8,188 nucleotides of DNA from assembly GCA_964478325.1 (NCBI GenBank), contig CAYZIA010000068.1:1-8188 (forward strand). The letters run 5' to 3'. Under the pieces are notes generated by a model. That model saw nothing but the letters and a program-made list of their open reading frames with translations. It did not search any database and was not told the origin of the DNA. This document shows, piece after piece, positions 1-6,123 of this stretch. The position numbers and the translations under genes are program-made. The DNA comes from DUAL01 sp964478325 (GTDB taxonomy: Bacteria; Bacteroidota; Bacteroidia; Flavobacteriales; BACL11). The number at the start of each line of letters is the position of its first letter. Within the stretch, counting starts at the first letter, position 1.

Positions 1-60
1 CTTTTTTGTAGTTTTTTTGACAGCTGCTTTCTTTTTTGTAGTTTTCTTTACAGCTACTTC
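1..60 (-). repeat. Two tandem 30-bp units encoding a Lys-rich decapeptide
   Basis: Bases 1-30 and 31-60 match at 26 of 30 positions. On the minus strand they encode EVAVKKTTKK followed by KAAVKKTTKK. Two of the four differences are silent and two change the residue. The nine bases at 61-69 repeat the start of the unit again (TKK). The array may continue left of the window. It lies inside the bTHX reading frame, and 30 bp keeps the frame, so copy-number change would alter only tail length. Confidence 0.85.
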
Positions 61-201
61 CTTTTTTGTTTCTTCTTGTTCCTTTGATTTTTCTACTTTT
101 TTTGGTACAAAAGTATTCGTAGCTTTTTTTCTTGGTCTTAATTTCCCATAAGAACCAATTCTGATCTTTCCTTTTTTAGTTTTTCTGTCTCCTTTTCCCA
201 T
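1..201 (-). CDS. 30S ribosomal protein bTHX with Lys-rich C-terminal extension (3' end outside window)
   Basis: The gene starts at ATG 201-199 and is open to base 1, so 67 codons are visible and the C-terminus lies outside the window. Residues 1-26 (MGKGDRKTKKGKIRIGSYGK, then LRPRKK) match the short basic protein bTHX, which in Thermus sits in the head of the 30S subunit and stabilises folded 16S rRNA. The Thermus protein is about 26 residues. Here the core is followed by a low-complexity tail rich in Lys, Glu, Val, Ala and Thr, with a 10-residue repeat ending VKKTTKK. The tail resembles histone H1-like basic tails and could add RNA or DNA affinity; that role is inference. The gene follows trmH by 38 bp in the same direction and has its own TAnnTTTG box, so it may be transcribed both from fmt and independently. 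The core identity is firm; the full length is unknown. Confidence 0.85.
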   Translation of the reverse strand, partial: MGKGDRKTKKGKIRIGSYGKLRPRKKATNTFVPKKVEKSKEQEETKKEVAVKKTTKKKAAVKKTTKK

Positions 202-218
202 TTAATTAATTTAAGCGC

Positions 219-226
219 CAAATATA
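219..226 (-). promoter_or_regulatory. Candidate Bacteroidota -7 box for the bTHX gene
   Basis: The minus strand reads TATATTTG, an exact match to the Bacteroidota -7 consensus TAnnTTTG, with 17 nt before the bTHX ATG. It lies in the 38-bp gap after trmH. I see no convincing TTG -33 element at the usual 17-23 nt distance, so confidence is moderate. It suggests a separate start for the ribosomal protein gene in addition to readthrough from trmH. Confidence 0.45.
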
Positions 227-239
227 ATAATTTCTCAAT

Positions 240-920
240 TTATGAGCTGACTATATCTTGAATAAATCGTTTTTCAATTAACTCTGATTCCTTTATACTA
301 TTTCTAAGCCAATTTAACATCACTTCATCTTTTTCTTCTTCAGATAGTTGCCAAGCTATATTATGCTCTCGTATTTTACTAATAATCACCTGCATACATA
401 GTGCTGCTGCTACAGAAATATTGTAACTTTCAGAAAATCCATACATTGGAATTTTTACTTTCTCATCTGCCATCTCTAATGCTAAGCAAGAAAGCCCTTC
501 TTGTTCTGTTCCAAAAAGTAAAGCTACTTTTTCTTTCTTAATATTAATATCATAAATACTTTTTGCTTTATGTGGACTGGTTGCTATAATTTTATACCCA
601 TCCTTTTTTAAATTTTTCAAACAATCCTCTGTATTATTTTTTTTCTTATTATAGAAAGTTTCTGTTAACCATTTCCCAGATCCTAAGGATATATTTGGAT
701 GTGTATTGTAGTTGTTTTTATTTTCAATAATATGAATATTTTGGACTCCAAAACAATCGGCTGTTCTTAAAACAGCACTTGCGTTCTGAGAATGAAAAAT
801 ATCCTCTAAAACTATAGCTAGATGATTCGTTCTTTGTTTTAGATTATTATTTAATAATTCAATTCGTTCTTTTGTAATAAAGTCTGAAAGATGTTTAATC
901 AATTGTTTTTTTTTCTTCAT
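240..920 (-). CDS. trmH: SpoU/TrmH-family RNA 2'-O-methyltransferase, probably tRNA (guanosine-2'-O-)-methyltransferase TrmH
   Basis: This 226-residue protein belongs to the SPOUT (knotted alpha/beta) superfamily, which transfers methyl from SAM to a ribose 2'-OH. TrmH methylates G18 in the tRNA D-loop. All three SpoU motifs are visible: motif 1 around N46-ASAVLR-T53, with Arg52 as the likely catalytic residue; motif 2 LLFGTEQEGLS at 134-144; motif 3 IPMYGFSESYNISVAAA at 157-173. Length is close to E. coli TrmH (229 aa), and the N-terminal helical region before residue 35 and the C-terminal basic tail fit that subgroup. The start ATG at 920 lies 5 bp after the fmt stop, so the gene is almost certainly cotranscribed with fmt. 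The N-terminus is MKKKK, from a run of nine A on the coding strand. A different target within the SpoU family (another tRNA or rRNA position) cannot be excluded from sequence alone. Confidence 0.88.
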   Translation of the reverse strand: MKKKKQLIKHLSDFITKERIELLNNNLKQRTNHLAIVLEDIFHSQNASAVLRTADCFGVQNIHIIENKNNYNTHPNISLGSGKWLTETFYNKKKNNTEDCLKNLKKDGYKIIATSPHKAKSIYDINIKKEKVALLFGTEQEGLSCLALEMADEKVKIPMYGFSESYNISVAAALCMQVIISKIREHNIAWQLSEEEKDEVMLNWLRNSIKESELIEKRFIQDIVSS

Positions 921-925
921 ATCGA

Positions 926-1906
926 TTAACCAATAGTAAAACTATTTTCTATCTGAAAGCCAGCTAAGAAGCTTTTGATATCCATTGCTTTTTTCCCTTC
1001 CATTTGTAATCTTAGAACAGAAATAAAACCATCTTTTACTGTAATCTTAAAGTTAGTTTTATTATCAGTAACTATGCTGTAAATTTCTGATGAATGTTCA
1101 ATTCTTTCAAAATTAGAAAGGAGTAACTTTACTCTAATTTTCTTTTCGTTTTCAACCAAAAGATAAAACCAAGCTGAAGGGCAAATCGCTACATCTTTTA
1201 AAATAGTACCATCTTTAAGGCAAGGGGATAGACCTCGTATTAGATTATGTATCTCAGCAGATGATTTATTCCAATCAATTCTTAAAATCTCTTTATTTAA
1301 TTTTTTTGTAATTTTATCAGAAGATCTAGTTTTCTGAATAATTTCTTTTATTGAATTATTTTTAATACTCTTTATAGTTCTTAAAAGAAGGTTTCCTCCA
1401 TTTTTCATCATAATATTATGCAAACTTGCAGCTGTAATTTTACTATTTAATTCTATTTTTTCTTGCAATAGAATATTACCCTCATCTATTTTCTCATTAA
1501 TAAAGAAGGTAGTTATTCCTGTTTGTTTTTCACCATTAATTAGAACCCAATTAATTGGAGCTGCCCCTCTATAATTTGGAAGAAGGGAAGTGTGTAAATT
1601 TACAGCTCCAAATTTTGGAATTTTCCAAACAATTTCTGGCAGCATACGGAAAGCTACAACTATAAATAAATCAGAATTTAGATTTTTTAATGCTGTAACG
1701 AAATTTTCTTCTTTCAAATTTTCTGGTTGTAAAACTTTAATCTTCAATTCCTCTGCTTTTTGTTTTACAGCTGGAGAATATATTTTTCTACCTCTCCCTT
1801 TCTCATTATCTGGCGAACAAACTACAGCTACTACATTAAAATTAATATGAAGTTGCTCTAAAATATAAGCAGAAAATGGAGGGCTACCAAAGAATATTAT
1901 TTTCAT
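926..1906 (-). CDS. fmt: Methionyl-tRNA formyltransferase
   Basis: Fmt transfers formyl from 10-formyl-tetrahydrofolate to Met-tRNA(fMet), giving the initiator tRNA for translation. Counting from ATG 1906-1904 (326 aa), the N-terminus MKIIFFGSPPF is the typical Fmt start, the basic loop GRGRK at 37-41 corresponds to the acceptor-stem-contacting loop, and the formyltransferase signature is at 103-143. In it, Asn103, His105 and Asp141 line up with the E. coli catalytic triad Asn106/His108/Asp144, and SLLPNYRGAAPI at 107-118 is canonical. The remaining C-terminal part, from about residue 205, is the OB-fold tRNA-binding domain. The open frame runs up to an ATG at 1933, but those nine extra residues are not part of the family and would overlap a strong promoter box at 1912-1919, so I chose the internal start. 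trmH follows 5 bp downstream, making a translation-linked operon. Confidence 0.93.
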   Translation of the reverse strand: MKIIFFGSPPFSAYILEQLHINFNVVAVVCSPDNEKGRGRKIYSPAVKQKAEELKIKVLQPENLKEENFVTALKNLNSDLFIVVAFRMLPEIVWKIPKFGAVNLHTSLLPNYRGAAPINWVLINGEKQTGITTFFINEKIDEGNILLQEKIELNSKITAASLHNIMMKNGGNLLLRTIKSIKNNSIKEIIQKTRSSDKITKKLNKEILRIDWNKSSAEIHNLIRGLSPCLKDGTILKDVAICPSAWFYLLVENEKKIRVKLLLSNFERIEHSSEIYSIVTDNKTNFKITVKDGFISVLRLQMEGKKAMDIKSFLAGFQIENSFTIG

Positions 1907-1911
1907 TTGGG

Positions 1912-1938
1912 CAAATTTAGAATAATTAAACAATCCAA
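1912..1938 (-). promoter_or_regulatory. Candidate promoter of the fmt-trmH operon, near-leaderless
   Basis: The minus strand has TAAATTTG at 1919-1912, an exact TAnnTTTG box, ending 5 nt before the chosen fmt ATG. A TTG at 1938-1936 could be the -33 element, with a 16-nt spacer that is slightly shorter than the usual 17-23. A start site 4-6 nt after the box would fall at or just before the ATG. The box lies inside the reading frame of the longer start at 1933, which argues for the shorter protein. Confidence 0.6.
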
Positions 1939-1993
1939 GAATATTTATTTTTAGTGAGTTTCACTTTTTTATTCTCAAATAGTTTACAATACT

Positions 1994-2016
1994 TTCAATA
2001 TTTTTCTTTTATTGAA
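1994..2016 (-). terminator. Weak AT-rich inverted repeat just downstream of recQ
   Basis: TTCAATA at 1994-2000 pairs with TATTGAA at 2010-2016, leaving a 9-nt loop, starting 8 bp after the recQ stop. The 7-bp stem contains a single G-C pair and no T-tract follows on the recQ strand, so it is a poor intrinsic terminator. It may be chance in such AT-rich DNA. It lies in the 118-bp recQ-fmt gap, which otherwise holds only the fmt promoter and a small AGTGA/TCACT hairpin at 1953-1965. Confidence 0.2.
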
Positions 2017-2024
2017 TTAGTAAT

Positions 2025-3746
2025 TCAGAATAAATCTTTTTTCTTACTTTCTACACATATATCGCATTTACCACATTTGTAATTATTTTCTTCTCCAAAG
2101 TAGCTTAATAATTGTTGTGTTCTGCAAATTGTATTTTCCTCTATATAAGATATAACGGACTCCATCTTTGTAGTTTTTAATTGTTTTCTGTTTTCTAATT
2201 TTTCTTCTGAAATTCTCATAGCAGATGACTCTACTCTATTTTTTGAAAAGATTAGTTTTGGTGTATTTGTTCTTGGTATGTATTTAAGTATATCTAACTG
2301 CTGTAATTTTTTAAGCATATCTAAAACTTTAGTAGATGTTGAATTATATCTACTTGCTAATGTTTGTTCATTTATTGTAACATAATTCTCAAACAATCCA
2401 CTATAAGAACGTAATAATAACTTGATGAAAGAATCATAATACATATTTGCAACTTGAAAGCGATAGAGTTCCGCATTATCTACAGTAAAATGTAATTTGG
2501 ATGGTGAATAAATAGAATCAGTAAGCTTGATAAATTCCTCTTTCTCTAAATATTTTAAAATATTATACGTTTTATATGTCTTAAAATGATATCTCTCACA
2601 AAAATTATTAATATCAAATTCAAAACTCTCGCCTTCAGCGGTATCAACTGCAATATGAAAATAATCCGCTATTTTTTGATAACATTCCCTAATTTCTTCT
2701 GCGCTTGGTAATTGTGAAAGTATAAATCTGCTTAAATCAATTCTATCATTTTTGTTAGAAATTAAAATAGCATATGCTAATTTTCCTTCACGTCCAGCTC
2801 TTCCTGCTTCTTGAAAATAAGCCTCCAAAGAAGTTGGAGTATTCATATGAATTACAACTCTCACATTATCTTTATTAATTCCCATTCCAAAAGCATTAGT
2901 TGCTACCATTACCCTAATCTGTCCATTACTCCATTTTTCTTGTTTTTGATTGCGAATCTCTATATCCAAACCTCCATGATAATAATCGGAAGATATGCCA
3001 TTATTTCTAAGAAGAATAGTTATATCCTTAGTATCTTTCCTACTACTTGCATATACAATTGCACTGCTTTTAAAATGATTTAAAATCTTTAAAAGTTTTG
3101 TTTTTTTATCTTCAACATTGATAACCACATAAGAAAGATTTTTCCTAATAAATGAAGATTGTAATAGATGCTTTTCTTTAAAAAGAAGTTTTTCTTGAAT
3201 ATCATTAATAATATCAGAAGTTGCAGTTGCGGTAAGTGCTAAAATAGGAGTATTCGGAATGACCTTTCTAATTCTAGCAATATGTAAATAGGAGGGTCTA
3301 AAATCATAACCCCACTCTGCTATGCAATGTGCTTCATCTACTGTAATTAGATTCACATTCATCTGACTAATCCTTCCTTGTACCACTTTACTTTTCAGCC
3401 TTTCAGGTGAAAGATATAAGAATTTGTAATTACCATAAATACAATTACCTAGCGCTACATCAACCTCATCTTTAGAAAAACCTGAAGTAATAGCAACTGA
3501 TTTTATTCCTTTTGACTTTAGATGTTGTACTTGATCTTTCATCAAAGCAATTAAAGGAGAAATTACAATACAAATCCCATCTTGCATTAAAGAAGGTATC
3601 TGAAAACAAATAGATTTTCCGCCTCCTGTTGGAAGCAAAGCTAAAGTATCTTTTCCATTCAAAGCTGATTGTATTATTTGCTCTTGAAGTGGTCTGAAAT
3701 TAGTATGTCCCCAATATTTTATTAGTATTTGTTTTGCATCAAACAT
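2025..3746 (-). CDS. recQ: RecQ-family ATP-dependent DNA helicase
   Basis: This is a 573-residue superfamily 2 helicase of the RecQ type, which unwinds DNA 3'-5' in recombination and replication-fork repair. Visible motifs in order: motif 0 NFRPLQEQII at 16-25; Walker A PTGGGKS at 39-45 with Lys44; DEAH at 137-140, followed by the aromatic-rich loop CIAEWGYDFRP at 141-151; motif III LTATAT at 171-176; motif VI QEAGRAGRE at 312-320. After the helicase core (about 1-340) comes a winged-helix-like stretch (about 375-500). Four zinc-ligand cysteines follow, Cys541, Cys558, Cys561 and Cys564, in CRTQQLLSYFGEE and CGKCDIC. In E. coli RecQ the same cysteines come directly after the helicase core; here they are at the extreme C-terminus, which I recall as a Bacteroidota-type arrangement. 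There is no HRDC domain. It lies 35 bp downstream of xerD in the same direction. Confidence 0.93.
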   Translation of the reverse strand: MFDAKQILIKYWGHTNFRPLQEQIIQSALNGKDTLALLPTGGGKSICFQIPSLMQDGICIVISPLIALMKDQVQHLKSKGIKSVAITSGFSKDEVDVALGNCIYGNYKFLYLSPERLKSKVVQGRISQMNVNLITVDEAHCIAEWGYDFRPSYLHIARIRKVIPNTPILALTATATSDIINDIQEKLLFKEKHLLQSSFIRKNLSYVVINVEDKKTKLLKILNHFKSSAIVYASSRKDTKDITILLRNNGISSDYYHGGLDIEIRNQKQEKWSNGQIRVMVATNAFGMGINKDNVRVVIHMNTPTSLEAYFQEAGRAGREGKLAYAILISNKNDRIDLSRFILSQLPSAEEIRECYQKIADYFHIAVDTAEGESFEFDINNFCERYHFKTYKTYNILKYLEKEEFIKLTDSIYSPSKLHFTVDNAELYRFQVANMYYDSFIKLLLRSYSGLFENYVTINEQTLASRYNSTSTKVLDMLKKLQQLDILKYIPRTNTPKLIFSKNRVESSAMRISEEKLENRKQLKTTKMESVISYIEENTICRTQQLLSYFGEENNYKCGKCDICVESKKKDLF

Positions 3747-3752
3747 TATGCA

Positions 3753-3760
3753 CGAAATTA
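3753..3760 (-). promoter_or_regulatory. Degenerate -7-type box upstream of recQ
   Basis: The minus strand reads TAATTTCG, one mismatch from TAnnTTTG, ending 6 nt before the recQ ATG. The distance to the start matches the better boxes of fmt, aroQ and the acyltransferase gene. No clear TTG -33 element is seen in the end of xerD. recQ may thus have its own weak promoter, or be read mainly from xerD. Confidence 0.3.
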
Positions 3761-3781
3761 AGGAAATTATTTCATTAAAAC

Positions 3782-4675
3782 CTAAGCCCTCGGATGAAAC
3801 GTAATTATAGCTTCTCTAAGATATTCTTTATCGATATGAGTATATATTTCAGTAGTAGTAATGCTTTCGTGTCCAAGCATTTCTTGTACTGCCCTTAAAT
3901 CAGCACCACCTTGAATTAAATGTGTAGCAAATGAGTGTCTAAAAGTATGTGGACTAATATTCTTTTTCAAACTGATCTTTTCTGCTAATTTCTTAATGAT
4001 GGTAAAAATCATTACTCTTGTTAGCTGTTTTCCTCTTCTGTTAAGAAAAATAATATCCTCATGCCCTTTTTGAATTTTTTGATGATTTCGAATCTCATTA
4101 ATATAGATATTAAGGTATTTGAGTGAAGTATTTCCGATAGGAGCAAGCCGTTCCTTATTTCCTTTTCCTACTACCTTTATAAATCCTTCTACAAAACTTA
4201 CATTTGATAGTTTTAAAGTGATTAGTTCTGTAACACGTAAACCACAACTATATAGCATTTCTAATATAGCACGGTTTCTTTCTCCTTCAGCTTTGCTTAA
4301 ATCAATTGCTGCAATAAGCCTATCTATTTCTTTAATGGAAAGCGTATCTGGTAATTTCATACCAATTTTAGGAGATTCCAATAATTCAGTAGGATCCATA
4401 GTGATATAATCTTCCATTATGAGATATTTATAAAATGCCTTGATTCCTGAGATGATTCTGCTTTGCGAACGAGTCGCTAATCCACTTTTACTAATATTAT
4501 AAATAAATTCTGATAAATCATTTTTTTTAATTTCCAGCTCTGTCTTTTCTTTTTCTATTGCAAAATCAGCCAGTTTTTTTACATCCCGAATGTATGCATC
4601 CACTGAGTTAGTAGATAATGATCTTTCAATAGTCAAATAACTTTTAAAACCTAATATTGTCGATTCCCAACTCAT
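3782..4675 (-). CDS. xerD: Tyrosine site-specific recombinase XerD (XerC/D family)
   Basis: This 297-residue tyrosine recombinase resolves chromosome dimers at the dif site, acting with a partner Xer protein and the FtsK translocase. The N-terminal SAM-like DNA-binding domain spans about 5-90 and the catalytic domain about 105-290. The full catalytic set is visible: Arg147 in SCGLRVTEL, Lys171 in VVGKGNKER, His243 and Arg246 in HTFRHSFATH, His269 in LGHESI, and the nucleophile Tyr278 in TEIYTHID. The length and the motif HTFRHSFATHLIQGGADLR are those of housekeeping XerC/D rather than a phage or integron integrase, and no attachment site or cargo is nearby. I favour XerD over XerC from overall style and from recalled Bacteroidota contexts where xerD sits beside aroQ. 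It is divergent from aroQ with 20 bp between the ATGs and is followed by recQ 35 bp later. Confidence 0.87.
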   Translation of the reverse strand: MSWESTILGFKSYLTIERSLSTNSVDAYIRDVKKLADFAIEKEKTELEIKKNDLSEFIYNISKSGLATRSQSRIISGIKAFYKYLIMEDYITMDPTELLESPKIGMKLPDTLSIKEIDRLIAAIDLSKAEGERNRAILEMLYSCGLRVTELITLKLSNVSFVEGFIKVVGKGNKERLAPIGNTSLKYLNIYINEIRNHQKIQKGHEDIIFLNRRGKQLTRVMIFTIIKKLAEKISLKKNISPHTFRHSFATHLIQGGADLRAVQEMLGHESITTTEIYTHIDKEYLREAIITFHPRA

Positions 4676-4688
4676 TTTTTTAATTTTG
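4657..4688 (+). promoter_or_regulatory. Candidate aroQ promoter embedded in the xerD start
   Basis: TAATTTTG at 4681-4688 is an exact TAnnTTTG box ending 7 nt before the aroQ ATG at 4696. A TTG at 4657-4659 lies 21 nt upstream, within the 17-23 nt spacing of Bacteroidota promoters. The -33 element is therefore inside xerD codons near the xerD N-terminus. Predicted transcription would start within a few nucleotides of the aroQ ATG, giving a leaderless or near-leaderless mRNA. Confidence 0.6.
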
Positions 4689-4696
4689 CTAATATA
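4689..4696 (-). promoter_or_regulatory. Degenerate -7-type box for xerD overlapping the aroQ start
   Basis: The minus strand reads TATATTAG, one mismatch from TAnnTTTG, ending 13 nt before the xerD ATG. A minus-strand TTTG at 4724-4721, inside aroQ, is 24 nt upstream, slightly beyond normal spacing. If real, it abuts the aroQ box and overlaps the aroQ start codon, so the two promoters would compete for polymerase. Confidence 0.3.
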
Positions 4697-5106
4697 TGAG
4701 AGTGATTATTATTAACGGACCAAATTTAAACTTATTAGGCAAAAGAGAGAGATCTATTTATGGAGATATTTCTTTTGAGACATATTTTAAAAGATTAAAA
4801 GAGGAATTCTGTGCTATTGAATTAGAGTATTACCAAAGTAATGTGGAGGGTGAACTGATAAACAAACTACAAGAAGTTGGTTTTTCTTACGATGCTATTT
4901 TACTAAATACAGGAGGCTATACACATACTTCTGTTGCAATTGCTGATACAGTTGCAGCTATTGATACTCCAGTAATTGAAGTGCATATCTCTAACATATA
5001 TGCTCGTGAAGAATTTAGAAAAAGATCATTATTGTCTCCTAATTGTAAAGCGGTTATTTGTGGTCTGGGATTGGATTCTTATAAAGCGGGTTTATTAACT
5101 TTATAA
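4696..5106 (+). CDS. aroQ: Type II 3-dehydroquinate dehydratase
   Basis: AroQ converts 3-dehydroquinate to 3-dehydroshikimate by anti-elimination of water in the shikimate pathway, in the cytoplasm; type II enzymes form dodecamers. The 136-residue length is slightly below the usual 140-150. The signatures are complete: NGPNLNLLGKRE at 7-18, with Arg17 and Tyr22 on the active-site lid; QSNVEGELI at 47-55; NTGGYTHTS at 71-79 with Asn71 and His77; and EVHISNIYAREEFR at 95-108 with Glu95, His97 and Arg104. The more usual NxGAY reads NTGGY here. It is the only plus-strand gene in the window. It is divergent from xerD, and its stop codon overlaps that of the convergent glycosyltransferase, leaving no room for an intergenic terminator. 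Confidence 0.95.
   Translation: MRVIIINGPNLNLLGKRERSIYGDISFETYFKRLKEEFCAIELEYYQSNVEGELINKLQEVGFSYDAILLNTGGYTHTSVAIADTVAAIDTPVIEVHISNIYAREEFRKRSLLSPNCKAVICGLGLDSYKAGLLTL
5101..5106. other. Shared palindromic stop hexamer of aroQ and the glycosyltransferase gene
   Basis: The palindrome TTATAA reads Leu-stop on both strands. On plus it gives the last residue Leu136 and stop of aroQ; on minus it gives Leu340 and stop of the glycosyltransferase. The convergent genes therefore overlap by 6 bp with no intergenic sequence, and transcripts from both sides must run into each other's coding region unless termination happens inside the genes. Confidence 0.95.
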
Positions 5107-6123
5107 ATCAGAAAACTGCTTAATACCTTTAACTTTATTTTTAAAAAGAATACTCCAATTTACTTTGCCAACTAATTTATTCTTCTGTTTAATCTTTTGG
5201 CGTTTGACTATGAGTTTTGGAATAGCACAATAAAAATAAAAATGTGCTTTTATAATAGCAAAGAAATGAGAGAAACCATCTTTTTGTTTCAAGAAAGTAA
5301 TAGAAGCAACTGCATCTAAAAGTAGACGGAAAATAACTACAAAAAACAAACAGGGTAGAGGCAAGTTCTTAAAAAGCATACAAAGGTTATTTCTAAAATT
5401 AAGATATGTTTTAAAAGAAGAGCTAGCATTTAACGTTCCACCACCAACATGATAAACTTCTGATTTTGGCTCTACCATAATCTTATATCCTTTATTCCTC
5501 AATCGCCAGCAAAGGTCTATCTCTTCTTGGTGCGCAAAGAAATCAGAATCAAAACCACCTACTTCCCAAAAAATATCAGATCTTACAAAAAGGCAAGCGC
5601 CAGTTGCCCAAAACACTTCTGCTGTATCATTGTATTGCCCAGCATCCTCTTCCAAAAAATTAAAAATTCTACCTCTGCAAAAAGGATAGCCCAAATTATC
5701 TAAAAAACCGCCAGAAGCACCTGCATATTCAAATTTTTTTCTGTTATTAAAATCTAATAATTTTGGCTGACAAGCTGCAATATCTTTATCTTTATCCATC
5801 AATCTAATAATAGGTAATAACCAATTATCACTTACTTCCACATCTGAATTGAGCAATACATAATATTCAGCATGAATTCGATCTAAGGCATTATTATAAC
5901 CTCCTGCAAAACCCAAATTTTCTTTATTATTTATCACTTTAATATTTGGAAAATTCTTAGATAAGAATAATAAAGAATCGTCAGTTGATCCATTATCAGC
6001 AATAATAATTTCTGCCATATCGCTATGCTGAATAATAGTTGGCAAGAACTTTTCCAACCAATCTTTGCCATTCCAATTAAGGATTACAATGGCTGTTTTT
6101 ATTCTTCTTTTTTGTGTTTCCAT
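5101..6123 (-). CDS. Glycosyltransferase family 2 (GT-A fold, WbbL-like)
   Basis: This 340-residue protein is an inverting GT2 enzyme that would add a sugar from a nucleotide sugar to a surface glycan or lipid acceptor. The N-terminal strand TAIVILNWNG at 10-19 opens the GT-A fold. DNGSTDDS at 43-50, NLGFAGGYN at 69-77, the metal-binding LNSDVEV at 91-97 (Asp94), ATGACLFVR at 173-181 and the likely catalytic QEEIDLCWRLRNKG at 199-212 all fit the rhamnosyltransferase-like WbbL group. HVGGGT at 225-230 closes the catalytic domain. A hydrophobic stretch at about 256-278 and a basic C-terminus suggest membrane association at the inner face. The ATG at 6123 lies inside the end of the acyltransferase gene (25-bp overlap), so the two are translationally coupled. 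The neighbour argues for a role in LPS or another envelope glycolipid; donor and acceptor cannot be read from sequence. Confidence 0.88.
   Translation of the reverse strand: METQKRRIKTAIVILNWNGKDWLEKFLPTIIQHSDMAEIIIADNGSTDDSLLFLSKNFPNIKVINNKENLGFAGGYNNALDRIHAEYYVLLNSDVEVSDNWLLPIIRLMDKDKDIAACQPKLLDFNNRKKFEYAGASGGFLDNLGYPFCRGRIFNFLEEDAGQYNDTAEVFWATGACLFVRSDIFWEVGGFDSDFFAHQEEIDLCWRLRNKGYKIMVEPKSEVYHVGGGTLNASSSFKTYLNFRNNLCMLFKNLPLPCLFFVVIFRLLLDAVASITFLKQKDGFSHFFAIIKAHFYFYCAIPKLIVKRQKIKQKNKLVGKVNWSILFKNKVKGIKQFSDL

Noticed and set aside
906..914. Run of nine T (A on the coding strand) at the trmH start as a programmed slippage site
   Set aside because: It simply encodes the MKKKK N-terminus, the frame is intact, and no alternative frame product is apparent.
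1590..1850. Plus-strand open frame of 86 codons within fmt
   Set aside because: It is wholly antisense to a fully conserved Fmt catalytic region and its translation matches no family I know; it reflects codon use on the other strand.
2811..3083. Plus-strand open frame of 90 codons within recQ
   Set aside because: It lies antisense to helicase motifs V-VI and has no recognisable domain or promoter.
4119..4409. Plus-strand open frame of 96 codons within xerD
   Set aside because: It is antisense to the xerD catalytic domain, is Ser/Ile/Leu-rich as expected of a complementary frame, and has no family resemblance.
3782..4675. Integrase of a mobile element
   Set aside because: The protein has the length and motifs of housekeeping XerC/D, is flanked by core genes, and no att-like direct repeats, tRNA gene or cargo are present.
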